Shown here in pieces: positions 44,011-55,852 of a stretch of DNA of 64,000 bases (positions within the stretch are counted from its first letter, which is position 1; each line of letters starts with the position of its first letter). Below the pieces are notes generated by a model. It saw only the letters and a program-made list of their open reading frames with translations, was not told the DNA's origin and did no database searches. Position numbers and translations under genes: made by a program. This DNA is from Limnephilus marmoratus. Its lineage: Eukaryota > Arthropoda > Insecta > Trichoptera > Limnephilidae. Location of the stretch: the NCBI GenBank assembly GCA_917880885.1, contig OU862923.1, positions 26,861,770 through 26,925,769 of the forward strand, read 5' to 3'.

Positions 44011-45500
44011 ACCGAAAAATTCCATTACATTCATATCTACTTTTAATATTATTTTTTATTATATATCTAATATTATAATATCTTACGTGTATTGTTTGAT
44101 TAATTATTATTATTATTAAAAATTGACACTATATCATTTTAAACAATTTCTTTAAGAAGGTATAACAAATATTTTTTTAACAAATCAGTGCCCCCTGGTG
44201 TACCGGTCTCACCGGGACAGGAGTACTCCTGACTGGGGTGGTACAATCGTATCGTATCGTAAATCATTGATTTCGTGACAGTTCCCCCCCCTAAATTCAG
44301 AAGTGTGCGGCCCGCGGTGAATACCTCACATTGTCCTATGTGGCACTTGACCGGAAAAGTGTGACGACGACGGATATAAACGGTCCGAACCTACTGGAAT
44401 TTAAGATTGGAAAAAGAAGAAAACACGCTTTGTATTAAAATCTAAAAGTTAACCACAAAATAATTCAAATGCTTTATGAAACCTAGGTTTCCGACGGCAT
44501 TTTGACAAAAAAATTAAAAACTTTGAAATTTTTTTTAGAATTATTTTTACACGAAACGACAAAAGAGTGAGGTGACTAACGTTTATAATTCATTTTTCTA
44601 ATAAAATACTATGTGTTTTTATATTTTTTCGTTATCAGTAATTTAAGTTAGAAAAAAAATGTTAGTTGTGCCATTTTTAAAACTTTTTAAAGTTTGCATA
44701 CAAATTTTTTTTTATTTAAAAAATTACATGGTTATTTCTAATAACAAAATTTGAAAGCGTATTTCATCACATTTCAAAAACATTTTTATTTTCTGATGCG
44801 TTCAGAAATATTCCATAAATTTGTCCGAAAATAATGCCCGATTTTTGAAGGGTTAAAAAAAACAATCCACAATATCGATGGCGTCGATCTTTTCTTTTAA
44901 AAATCTGTCTCGTAGAATGCCCAATCGATTAATAAATTAAATCAGCATTCTAAAATAGATGATTCATATTGAAGTACTCAGAAATGTTAGAGTAAATTGT
45001 TTTTAAAATCGATATTTTTCATTACGTTTTTATCGATTATTTTAAGAATCTATTTTCGATTTATAAATCTCGATTATGCCCATCACTATTTCCCACCCAG
45101 TATCAGGGGTAATAAAACTGAATATCCCATGTATCTGTTTGAACGATAATAGATATTAGTTTACATACTATAATAAATCTGTCGTAATTGTTTCAGATGA
45201 TGTGCTCTCTCGAACCCTGACGGTGTAATTTAAACTTCAATCAATGTAATTCAACACCCCTGCCTAGTGCCTACATGCTGAATTACATGATTGACGTGTA
45301 TTGTGTGAATTCAGCGAATGCCTAAGTTGAAAGCATCAAAAATACTTGTTTCGGTTGTCGGTGTGTTCTACGTAACTCTGGTTCAAAGTAACATAAGTTT
45401 GCTTCGAATGTGAGTGTCATTTTCAAAATCGGAACAGAAAAAGGCGGAAGCAAATTATGATTATTTAAAAATATGTGATGGTTTATTTCTTTCAAACGTT
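44011..45500. other. Unassigned
   Basis: Non-coding. 44548-44580 is inverted relative to 8043-8080. A C-run lies at 44284-44291. Confidence 0.35.
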
Positions 45501-45560
45501 GTCATCTTTGGGGATACAGTGTAGAGGGTATTTTTGAGGAAAGGAAGGAGTGAATCTGGG
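45500..45560 (-). mobile_element. LINE-tail scrap
   Basis: TCATCTTTGGGGATACAGTG then GAGGAAAGGAAGGAGTG, the hairpin-proximal part of the 16040 LINE tail. Confidence 0.5.
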
Positions 45561-45670
45561 CCTTCACACGATCTTAATTTTCTTCATAATATAATTAATT
45601 TATATTCATTAAACTCATGTTGTCAAAATTGTGCGACTACCATTTTACACAGGTTTAAAAAAATAAACAG

Positions 45671-46270
45671 AGTGCAATTCACACCCGGTAGAAGTGAAAC
45701 TTTCAGAAAACTAAAGTAGACAGTAGTGGGGAGACTACGAAGCACCGCACAAAGAGGAAACCGATTATACAGGATGTCCGGGGGTAAAGTCTATTAACCT
45801 CGGGAGGTGATTCTACATGATAGTACAAGTAAAAAAGAAAAATAAATTTTTTCGAAATTCCAACTTTTGGGGGTATGTTTGAGGTAAAAAGATAAAATTA
45901 GTCCGGCGTGTGCGGCCAGATTTATTATTTTCCGCTGTTACGATACGGGCCAATCACAATCGAGTCGGGCGCCCGGCAGGTTCTCAGCAAGTAATATCGT
46001 ACCTCACACTAAGGATTTTTAGTAGGTACTTTTTGTATGGGAAAAAAAATGTTGGAATTTCGGAAAAAGTTGTTAATATTTTTTACTCCTACCATCATGT
46101 AGAATCACCTCCCGAAGTTAATGCACTTTACCCCCGGACACCCTGTATATCTCATTCTCTCGTAGGCTTAATCCTACAGATGTATGTGTTCGTCTTTTTT
46201 CAGTGTCTCTATTTTTTGTTTCATCGAGTTTCAAATCACAACGGTGCTTAAGAAGTTTTCACTTAAAAAA
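45671..46270 (+). repeat. R-B dispersed family, copy 4, split by a MITE
   Basis: 45671-45767 and 46148-46270 are the two halves (GCAATTCACACCCGGTAGAA ... AAGAAGTTTTCACTT). The joint falls in CCGATTATCTCATTCTC, which is intact in copies such as 33396-33418. Confidence 0.75.
45768..46147. mobile_element. 380-bp MITE with long inverted termini
   Basis: Starts TACAGGATGTCCGGGGGTAA and ends in the complement of TACAGGGTGTCCGGGGGTAA. The inversion continues through CGGGAGGTGATTCTACATGA and, more loosely, for about 100 bp per side (TTCGAAATTCCAAC and its partner). Flanked by TA on both sides (45766-45767, 46148-46149), as for Tc1/mariner-type insertions. No coding frame. Confidence 0.8.
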
Positions 46271-46274
46271 ATGT

Positions 46275-47040
46275 GCATTATGTTCGAAAACTCTATGAAC
46301 GAACAGTGCGAAGCCGGTGAACCTACGAAACATTTGAAGTCGATTTTATGGTATGAAGTTGGAATTTTTTGGTTTAATTTAAGTATCAAGTATCAAAATT
46401 AAAAAAATGTTTTTTGGGTTCTCTGTGATGTAGTCCCGCTTGTACCACTAGTTTGTGAATACCGTATAGAACGCTTTAGAAGCAAGATTAAAAAGTTGTC
46501 ATTACAAAATGTGAAATATTTGCTTTTGGACTTTCGTAATCATTTCGTAACAGTTCTTCAAGAAAGTCCTCAAGTTTTTACTTCTAAAACGTTCGGGGTA
46601 GAAATTTTCATTACTTCTTTTATTTATTATAAATACGTGACCGACCGTATAAAAGCAACTTGACGAACGTCGAGCTTAAAAATCGCCTGAAATTTGAGTT
46701 GATTCCCATTTTGCTCAGTCTATGTTTAAATCTAAGGCAAATATTAACACTTTCCAAAATACACGAAACGTGTTGGTTTTCCTCGGAAATCTAAAATGCT
46801 GGTGTTGTTTAACAAAGTTTGATATGCGTTCCGTATACTGAAGATCATCCAATACCCAAATACTTGAAGAATAGAAAATGAACGTGGAAAGTTACTTTCT
46901 CGTACATGTTTTCCCGATAAATTATTTTCCACAATTTCCCTATGATGGTATAACTGTAGAGAACGTGTCACATATTTTTTATTGTCATAAAATTATTATT
47001 ATCGTGTTTAGAATTAGAACAATTCTAATTTTATAACTTG
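46275..47040. other. No recognisable feature
   Basis: Non-coding DNA. Confidence 0.4.
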
Positions 47041-47400
47041 ACCTGGCATGCCACATAAAGAAAGTAATTGTTTATTTCTGCATGCCCTTTCCCGTGCGTT
47101 TCCGCCCCCGATCCCCTCCCGCGTCCCCTTTTCCCCCGCGTTCCCCTTTCATCTTTCTCAACTTTCACCCTCCCGCGTCTCCCCGTCCCACGAACCCCTC
47201 CTCCTCCCCACGTTTCACTCACGCGTTCCTCTTCCACCTTCCCTGTCCTCCCTCCAGCGACCCCCCTCCCAAATTGCCCTCCTTCCCTCCCTGCCGCCAA
47301 ACTATATGAAAAGCACACATTTTTCAAACTCGCGCGCTACCTATTGCAATTTTATGCAAATTTCATAACGCCAGAGCTCGCCAGTACTTTTTTCCACTTT
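47041..47400 (-). mobile_element. Decayed Helitron with polypyrimidine core
   Basis: TTTCTGCATGCCCTTTCCCG, a C/T block at 47098-47290, then CTATTGCAATTTTATGCAAA and CATAACGCCAGAGCTCGCCA, parallel to 24005-24300. Its CTAG end is lost. Confidence 0.6.
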
Positions 47401-47477
47401 TCTCCCTGCATTTATTACAATTTGATCTCAAATGCTCTGACGCCGAACGACCATAACGTTAATGTAACACGTTTCGA

Positions 47478-47870
47478 GTGTTCCAACTGCTCCCGTCTGG
47501 AACCAGTGAGATTATAGCATCCTTAATTGGTGTTTGTTGAGAGGCTGAAGGTAAATGGGGAGACGAAGGAGATAGAGGAGAGGAAGGTGGGGAAGTTACT
47601 CGCTATTTAGATCTAGTCACCAAACACGCCCAAACCCATTTCAAGTAACGTTTCAATTCTGAATGGTGGTCTTAACACCAAAGCGATACTGAGAGTATCT
47701 TCCACTCCGGAACGTGCCGCAAAAATATCTTATATTATTTTAAATGATGAAATAGTGAAAATACAAATCAATCAAATAAAATATATGCGTACGCCGGGAT
47801 TAGGACCCGCGATCTTCGGATTGCTATTCGAGTGCCTTACCCCTCGAACACGGGGGCCTCTACGACTCAT
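47478..47870 (-). mobile_element. tRNA-headed SINE, copy 3
   Basis: AACTGCTCCCGTCTGGAACC, ATTCTGAATGGTGGTCTTA, TCCACTCCGGAACGTGCCGC and TAAATCAAATAAA-like stretches follow 33850-34200. Box B is damaged (GGGATTAGGACCC, + 47798-47810), so the promoter is probably dead. Confidence 0.75.
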
Positions 47871-48260
47871 GACTTTCCCGTGATTTTCACTGGTCTGCAC
47901 TCGTTCATGGTGACCCTACAGTTGATCCTCCAACAGTTGGCCCCATGAAACACTATACATTTAAAAAAATATAGTTTTCTGTCCATTATTTACCAATATC
48001 AAACCTAAAATCGTCTTCAAAAATACCTTTAATAATAAGTTGGTATGGATATCTATCGAATTTATTTACATTGTTGATTTTTTATACTTAAAAGCTGGTT
48101 TATACAGTGTACAACAGATAGTTTTTTCCCTGGTGCATTTAAATTAAAATATGTTTTATTCTTTTGTTCAAAATATTGTTGAAAGTATGTTTTATACTCT
48201 GCTCACTTGTTATATTTTGTGTTAGTTAGTGGGTGTAACGTATTAAACCAAGACCGACCT
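47871..48260. other. No recognisable feature
   Basis: Non-coding DNA. Confidence 0.4.
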
Positions 48261-48264
48261 CATA

Positions 48265-49015
48265 ATTTTATTTTATTTATTTATTTATTTATTCAACGCC
48301 CAGAGGGCTTTTACATGTTTTAGGTTTTACAATTAATTCAAGACAAATGATTTTTAAACAGATAGAGAAATAATAAAAATAAAATTAGTTAAAAAATGCA
48401 CACAAGTCACAAAAATACAAAAAAAAAATACAAAAATACAGCGATTTGATAAGTTCACAAAATTCAGATATGTTTAGGAATAGTTTTGTTTTACAAGATC
48501 CACAAAATTCGCCATGTTGATGTTAAATATGTCAACATCACCTAAGTACTGAATCCCCATAGTGTAAAATCGTTATATCGGAGAGTGGGCAATGTAGTTC
48601 CGCTTGTGAATGCTGCAGTAGAATAGTGTATTTTGTCGTATGGTTACTGTCGGTATTCATAAGTTTATGAGTTGTAGGAGTCGAATTAAGTCGTTTATTT
48701 TACGTCTGTCTTCTAGAGTGTGTATTGAATATTTAAAGTATATATTTATATTTAAGTCTTCTAGTGGGATTTTTAATTAAAAAAAAAAAATTGAATTTTT
48801 TTTCTATTCGCTCAATATTATTAACGTGAATTTTGTAAGATAGAGACCAAACTACCGAGTTATATTCAATTTGGCTTCTAACTAGAGATACATATAATAG
48901 TTTAATGGCTTCTATGGAATTAAAGTTTTTAGTTCTTCTTTTTACGAAGCCTAGTGTTTTCATACTTTTGTTCATAATTTGGTCGATATGATTGGCGAAA
49001 CTTAGTTTTCATCCA
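48265..49015 (-). pseudogene. Jockey/CR1-like LINE 3' end
   Basis: On minus: MNKSMKTLGFVKRRTKNFNS, AIKLLYVSLVRSQIEYNSVV and HVNNIERIEKKFNFFF (48780-48975), the thumb region after the RT. In later frames it reads HTLEDRRKINDLIRLLQLIN. The 3' tail is (AAAT)n, seen as ATTTATTTATTT at 48275-48292. Broken by shifts at an A/T run near 48780. Confidence 0.75.
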
Positions 49016-49019
49016 AAAT

Positions 49020-50210
49020 AATTAATAAAGTACTTAATATGCTGGGGGGTCAACAATCGGAATTAACTGTCATGGAACCGTCGTTCATACATAGTTTTTA
49101 TGTATCCCTTGCAGCTTTATAACTTATCTACAAGTTTGTAGTCTGTACGTAGGTACCTACCATGACTACCCAAGTAGGTACGAACCGTTCTCTCCTCCAT
49201 TGAAAATATTCAAGTGAGTATTATTTTATTTTCCCGGGGAAATCTTTCTTATTTGTTTTGAAGTTCTTATTATTTGCGGGGAAACTTTACCACTGGGAGA
49301 GCGGCGGTATCATTTGTCAATTATAGCGGTAAGTTTTGAAAAGAAAATTCGCCTTATTTTCTTCGGTTAGTTATCGACCGTACTTCGGGATTCATTAACA
49401 AGAGATGTTATGAATGAATATTAGTTGTTTGTTTGCGGAAAAAAAAAATTTTCATTTTTCAGCCTAATAGTTTTATCACATAAATATGTAGATAAATCGA
49501 AAAGGAGTATGGTAGATTGATGGCTTGGTGGTAAAAAGGGTCTGGTTCTAAACTAGGTGTCGCAGGTTCAATCATCTTTATCCGGAGATAATCAGTTGTT
49601 TGTTTTGCGGAAAAAAATAAATTTGATTTATGAGATTTTAAAATTTATTTATTTATTTGTAAGGAACAAACAGCTTTTACGTAATAACAGTGATAATATA
49701 CAATATAAAGTGAACTGTAGTCAAGCCACAGAAGTTTCTTATGCTAAAGTTAATTTGCAAAGAAGTTTTATTATCTTAAAATTAATTTAGGGTTATAGGA
49801 AGGGTAGAGGAAGAGGAATATAGGAAAAGGATAGGAGATGCTCCTGATACATTCCATACTCTCATGTTAATGATCGATCGTACGCGTTACTTCATATCGG
49901 TATTTCTTTAAGTTATTACTAAAAATGTCAATTCTGTGAAATTTTGTATTATATTGTGCACATACACGAGGAATTAGGAAATTTATTCTAATATTTGTTC
50001 TACACGAGTACAATATTAGACTTTTTTGGCTTGGCTTCATTTAAATCAATGTATATATTTATCTCTACATTTTATGTATAAGCTGTTTGTTCCCTTCTCT
50101 ATTCTCTTACAAATTAACAAATGCCTACATATTATACTACTCTAGCGGAAGTCACATGCATCTTGTAATAAAAACACTTGAATGATTCAATTAACATGTT
50201 CAAAATTTAT
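49020..50210. other. No recognisable feature
   Basis: Non-coding, AT-rich, with short chance frames. Confidence 0.4.
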
Positions 50211-50214
50211 ATAT

Positions 50215-50775
50215 ATATAATTTATATAAAAAAGATTCAATACTACAAATATTCAAAGAAAATTTAACTAAAAAATTTAAACTCAACTCATCATTAAGGC
50301 ATAAATTTAACTTCCAAATTCCTCTATTTTCAACACAACAAATGCACAACAATTATATTTATAAAGGCATAAAATATTTTAATAGTCTTCCCGAAGAAAT
50401 TAAAAAAATAACAGATTTCGTATCATTCAAGAAAAAGGTCTAAATTAATCTTTAAAAAAAATCAACAACCATAACAACACCAATCAAAATGTTATAACTT
50501 CAATTCATAGCATATCAAAAATTAACATCACAACATAGTTTATATTATTTATTGTATACACTAAGTAAAATGTATGTTATAAAAGTGAAAAATAGTAGTT
50601 TATATATTATATTTATATATAGTTTATATTTATTGTATACTGTAAGTAAAATGTATGTTATAAAAATGAACTAGTTGTAAAATAACTCCTACGCCAAGCT
50701 CAAGAGCTAGTACTCTGCATTGGCGTAGAAATTCATAAAATCATGTTCTTTTCATTAAATAAATAAAAAATAAAA
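50215..50775 (+). pseudogene. LINE C-terminal end
   Basis: FNFQIPLFSTQQMHNNYIYK then GIKYFNSLPEEIKKITDFVS, FKKKV and stop (about 50310-50442) match the end of Jockey-like elements (YKG...FN.LP..I). The A-rich 3' tail runs 50755-50775. Contains a near-direct duplication of AAGTAAAATGTATGTTATAA (50564, 50645). Confidence 0.6.
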
Positions 50776-50932
50776 AAATTTCGCTATGTTTTAAACTTTT
50801 TTTATTTTATTTTGTATTATTTATCTTCTTTTTTCTTCTTTTTATTTCTTCAATTTTCCTTCTTTTTGTACAAATCATGTTCCATATGTTCATACTCATA
50901 ATATTTTGACTGCCCTAAAACGGGAATCATCC

Positions 50933-51135
50933 TAGTTGGGCAGTCTCTTTCCATCTCTTTCTCCTCTTTGTGCGGTGCTTCGCAGCTTCCCCACTCTTGT
51001 CTACTTTAGTTTTCGGAAGGTTTCTGCACAATTTAAATTTGTGATGTGAAAACTTCTTTAGCACCGCTGTGATTTGAAAATCGGTGAAACGAAAAATAGT
51101 GACACTAAAAAGAGGCAAACACATACATACAATTA
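50933..51135 (-). repeat. R-B dispersed family, copy 5
   Basis: CTCCTCTTTGTGCGGTGCTT to GTGACACTAAAAAGAGGCAAA. An inverted copy lacking part of the middle. Confidence 0.7.
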
Positions 51136-51185
51136 TAATTTTGAATCTTAGTTGTAAGCCTATCGTATTTTTATTTATTTTATTT

Positions 51186-51936
51186 TCTATAATATAAAAA
51201 TGAATCGCTAAATGTGTTGGTAAGCGCAAAACTCGAGATCAGCTAAACCGATTTCGCTAATTCTTTTTTTAGAATATTCCTTGAAGTACGAGGATGGTTC
51301 TTACGGAGAGAAAAATTAAGAAAATTGCGCAGAAAATTGGATAATTTCAGAAAACATGAGCATGTTTGACAGTTCGCGTGTTTGAGAATGACATTTTGCA
51401 AAACATTGATTGTTCAATCAGGATTCTATTTTTGAAAATCTTAATAAATTTATTTAAAGTAGGTACTCCCCTAATAGTTTTAATCGAATCAAGAATTTTA
51501 GATATTTTAAATAGGTACCTATGTTAGGTACCAAATTTAATATACATGAAAAATGGAAATTTGAATAAACATTGTAAATGGTGGCACACGGGCTGTTTAA
51601 TAACTGAATGTACTGGGATTGAATATATGGAACGCGGGAGGAGGGTTGACGGGACGAGGAAGCGGGAAAGGAAAGAGGGAAGGCGGGGAAGGTGGAAGGG
51701 GAACGCGGGAGGGGAAGGGGACGTGTGAGGGGGGAGGGGGGTTCGTGGGACGGGGGAAGGGGGGGAGTGAAGTGGGGAGAGGGAAGGTGGAGGTGACGGA
51801 GTGGGAACGCGAGAGGGTAAGAGGACGCAGGAGAAGAAGGGGAGGCGGAAGGGGAACGGGAAGAACGGGAAAGGACACTCGGGGAGAAACAATTTCTTTA
51901 TTAAATGGCATAGCAACGCATGCCGGGACCAGCTAG
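51186..51936 (+). mobile_element. Helitron with polypurine core
   Basis: 5' TCTATAATATAAAAATGAATCG, then TTGGTAAGCGCAAAACTCG and CTAATTCTTTTTTTAGAATA. 3' GCATGCCGGGACCAGCTAG then T. On this strand the core (51626-51880) is G/A-rich, the complement of the C/T blocks in the other copies. The 5' neighbour base is T rather than A. Confidence 0.7.
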
Positions 51937-52039
51937 TCAAAACATTTCATAAATTATCTAAATAAATGTGTAATCTTGCACTAAATAAAAATATTGAAAA
52001 GTCATCTCAACACAAAAATTCGAGTGCAGAAATTCTGTA

Positions 52040-52470
52040 GATGCGAAACTTACCAATGAAATATCAAAATGACGCGACGCTTCTCGTGAATGTCTTGCGC
52101 GTGTGTAGATGAAAGTTCAATGAGGCGGACGTAGCACCATCTATTATTCAACAACATAAATAATTTCGTTCTGTTTGAAATACGAAAGACTGTTAAATTT
52201 GTTCATATAAAAATACTAAAATCGTGATTAAAAAATGGGAGGGTGGAGTTGGGAGGGTTAAAATTTGGGATTGCAGGTATTTTTTGATGCCAAATAAAAA
52301 TAAAAAAATACAAAAAAAAATTTGTCAAAAAATAGTTTTTTTTCTGGATAGGGACATCCTAATCACCTAGAGGTTTGAAATATACTTTAAAACTATTACC
52401 ATACCTACCAAATATACATAAAAAATTCATAATAGTCGGTTAATGGCCACTCCGTTTCGGATGAGTGCGA
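52040..52470 (-). mobile_element. Truncated Helitron
   Basis: AAAATGACGCGACGCTTCTC, CAACAACATAAATAATTTCG and CATCCTAATCACCTAG match 26480-26725 and 27180-27270. It ends abruptly at GAGTGCGACT where a LINE begins, so the 5' terminus is lost. Confidence 0.65.
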
Positions 52471-53157
52471 CTTTTTAAGATTATAATTCGTCTAATAGAA
52501 CTTTCTAGGTCAAATCGAGCTGTTTACTATGATCGCTCTTTTCATGTAACGGGCCCTCTCATTTGGAATAAACTTCCCTCAACTCTTACTAATATCCAGA
52601 ATTTGGCTGAATTTAAACGGGCTTTAAAAACAAAATTATTTAAAAAATCATACCATTCATGAATCCTAACATCTTTTCAATATACGTAATTATAATAAGC
52701 CATGTTCTCAAGCTTCCCGTAATTGTTTGGTTTCGGTTTCCTCATAATTGTATTTTTATTTTATGTTTTCGTATCCGAATTTATGTCAGAATATCTCTTA
52801 TTTCTAAACGCAAACTGCCTTTCTGTTAGTATATTATATTTTAGTATTAAAGTTCTTGTTTTGTCCTGTGTTACAATAGCACCGCTATTGTCTATTATTA
52901 TTATTGTCCCGTGTGTGCTATAACAGCACTATCTTTGTTAATTTTGTTCTTCTGTCATTGTTTTATAAATACTGTATATTCTTTAGTTAATTTTGTTCTT
53001 CTGTCATTATTTTGTAAATACTGTATATTCTTTTATTATTTTCTCAATATTATAAGGAGCACAGTAGGATTATTTTAAAATTTATTATAGTTAAGCGCAC
53101 TTGAAGTGAAATGTCACAAAACTGCGCTATATAAATATAATGTTATTATTATTATAA
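52471..53157 (+). pseudogene. L2/CR1-like LINE 3' end
   Basis: RAVYYDRSFHVTGPLIWNKL then PSTLTNIQNLAEFKRALKTK and LFKKSYHS stop (52660-52662), the C-terminal motif of L2/CR1 RTs. The 500-bp 3' UTR ends ACTGCGCTATATAAATATAA then (ATT)n. A tail-only relative is at 57467-57560, inverted. Confidence 0.75.
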
Positions 53158-53225
53158 TTCTGCCGTACGAATATTGCTCGAATGATTCGAATGACATAAA
53201 CCAGTAAAATTCATTAATTTGTTAT

Positions 53226-54095
53226 GAGGGAGCGGGCCGGATCGGTAGAGAGAAATGAAAGGCGTACAGTCGAAGTGGTGAGTCAGTCGTTTATTGGGCT
53301 ACGTAGCAGATGGTCGGTGGTCGGTAACATGATGTAATGCGGAGTGCCGTAGATGATGCTGCAGGCGCACGGAGGTGGAGATGGTGCGGTGAAGGTCAGC
53401 GCGTTGCTCGACACCATGGCGGTGGAGATGACCTATATTCCAGGCCGTTGCTCGACGCTTTAAGTCGCGGAGGTAAACGGTGTGTGGCTCGGTGAGCTGA
53501 GCCACCAGCAGGTAGTCCTGGCGAGGCGGTGCGCGTTCCATGGCAGCGAAGCACGGTGGGCTTCGGGGTGCCATGAAGTGGTGAGCTGATCCCCGGACTG
53601 AAGGTGACGCAAGCCTTGTGAGTCGCGGAATGTTGCTGATCTCAGGAGCTGAAGACACGATGGGCCTTGTAGCTGAGACGTGGTGATGAACCTCGAGGAA
53701 GCTGCCCTGGATGCGTAGCGATGCCATGCAGGAGCACTTATTACATGTTGAGATGTTGACCGACGATTAATGTGAGACTGAACTGGACTGAACTGCAGCG
53801 GGCGAGCGATCGGCTGCTTATATAGCCGCGGTAGAGTAACTACCTCGCGGTAGGTAATACGAGCCACTTCGAGAATATTCGGCGCCGTACAGATATTGTA
53901 CGGTGCTGTCTCGAGACCTTTCTAGGCGGGGCGATATTATTATCGTCGGGCTGGCACGGCAGACGAGAAAGTACATCGCGGCCAGTATAGGTACGAAGGT
54001 ACCTAGGCAAGTAGGTTTGCCGACGCGCGCGGATATTAGGAGATGTTTCTCGATTCCTCTTTTGGTGGCGAAATTTATAATGATGTGTCGCCACA
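53226..54095 (-). mobile_element. Probable solo LTR 1
   Basis: On minus it begins TGTGGCGACACATCATTATA, has a TATA box (+ 53818-53824), TCAGTC initiator-like words about 30-40 bp on, and AATAAA (+ 53290-53295) near the end. GTTAT occurs on both sides (53221-53225 and 54096-54100). The region is GC-rich compared with its surroundings. The end is TC rather than CA, so the boundary is tentative. Long open frames here are chance products of GC content. Confidence 0.55.
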
Positions 54096-54099
54096 GTTA

Positions 54100-55455
54100 T
54101 AATTAAATGAAGACAATATTAGAAAATGTGTAGACAGAAAAATCAGAAAAAGATATTGGCACCTCTGGGACTTTCATTAATTTGTATTTGACGTGATTTT
54201 GATAGTCAATGTTACTTTGATTTCCCCTTCAATTCACCGTCTATGTCACGAGTGTGGTGTCACGTATGATCGACTCAATGGCCTATTGATTTTACCGATT
54301 TTGTTAGGTTTATTTATTTCCATATAAAAGTAATTTCGTGAAATTCTGCTTTACTACAAAGTTTTATTCATTTATGTAATCATTAACCTGCATAGTGCAA
54401 CATTGGATCGATTTCATAAATTTTGTGTTCTCTTCTACCCTTATCGAAATGAAATATTTTTTTTCGAGTGTAGGTCGAGCAAGAGTTGGTGCCAACAATA
54501 CGTCACACTATCTTGGGATTTTGTTAATTGGACGGTGATGTCCTTGAAAAGCATAACTTTCGCTGTGTCATAAATCCGTCATTTCCATAGACATACGAAC
54601 TTATATAGACCTGCCCTAAGTGATAAAAGCGTATTATTTCCCCCTCCCCATACCGGTTCCATGGAACCAGCTGGGCTTACGAGAGCCTCGCTTGAATCTA
54701 AAAAAATGTGACGTCATCATTCTTGTCCGGACCAGCGTTGAGCTCTGATCGTACATTTTACGAAATAACACGACAAAAATGTTAGCTTATGCTTATACAT
54801 TATACCCTCAAAATATGTCGACCATAACGAATGTGGGCGGTTCTCCAGTGTGATCGTCGCTGGTTACAGGGGTAAGAAAATTATGAAACATTTGTAAAAG
54901 TGTCTCAACTTAATACGGCAACAAAATATTCGTCTGAAAAGTGGCGAACTTTACTTTGCCGTATTTGGACTTCGCAAATATGTTAATAACGTGGCGAGCA
55001 AGTCGCGCTCCCATGTAAAAAGGTCTATTCATTCAAAAGCAGATTTTGCTTTTAAGAACTAAATGGATATTATAATGCGAGATGCCTATATACTGTCAGA
55101 TTGATTTTTTAACGAATCAGTCATCTTTCCCCTCTTCGCCCCCCATTGTTTGGTTTTACCCCTCATCTGTATCTTCTCGTCTATTAAATTTGGATGTCTA
55201 TGGTCATTTCATATTTCGCAGTACGTCAAAAACGTCAACAAAATGAAATGACTTTAAAATTATTCTCAATTTTAACACTGTCAAATTAAATTATTGAATT
55301 ATTCATTTCTTGATAAACCGACTGCTCATTTAACAGTCGGACATTGTCTTGTTGAAGAATGTTGGTCTACGTGCATAACTTCACACACAGATTAACAAAA
55401 TTTTGTGTGCAGACCGCCAAACGGCTAAAAAGAGACTTTTTTTATTATCTTACTT
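54100..55455. other. Mostly unassigned
   Basis: 54101-54180 resembles the hairpin MITE at 10391. The rest is non-coding. Confidence 0.4.
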
Positions 55456-55636
55456 TTTTATGTGAAAACTTCTTTAACACCGTTGTGATTTGAAACTCGA
55501 TGAAACGAAAAATAGCGACACTATCACATTTGTAGGATTTAGCCTGCGAGAGAATGAGTTAGTATAATCGGTCTCTTCTTTGTGCGGTGCTTCGCAGCTT
55601 CCCCACTCTTGTCTTCGGAAGTTTTCTGCACAATAA
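55456..55636 (-). repeat. R-B dispersed family, copy 6
   Basis: GTGAAAACTTCTTTAACACCG to GAAGTTTTCTGCACAAT. It stands in tandem with copy 7. Confidence 0.7.
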
Positions 55637-55852
55637 TTGTAACTTTTGATGTGATAATTTTTTTAGCACCGTTGTGATTTGAAACTCGGTGAAACGAAAA
55701 ATAGCGACACTAAAACGAGACAAACACATACATCTATAGGATTTAGCCTGCGAGAGAATAAGATAGTATAATCGGTCTCCTCTTTCTGCGGTGCTTCCTA
55801 ACTTCCTAGCCTCCCCACTCTTGTATACTTCAGTTTTCTGAAGGTTACACTC

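Noticed and set aside
43500..44320. hAT element between the GCGGCCCGC words at 43514 and 44307
   Set aside because: The two words are in direct rather than inverted relation and no 8-bp duplication was found.
53299..53867. Two long minus-strand open frames as genes
   Set aside because: They overlap in different frames, are low in recognisable motifs and lie in a GC-rich probable LTR.
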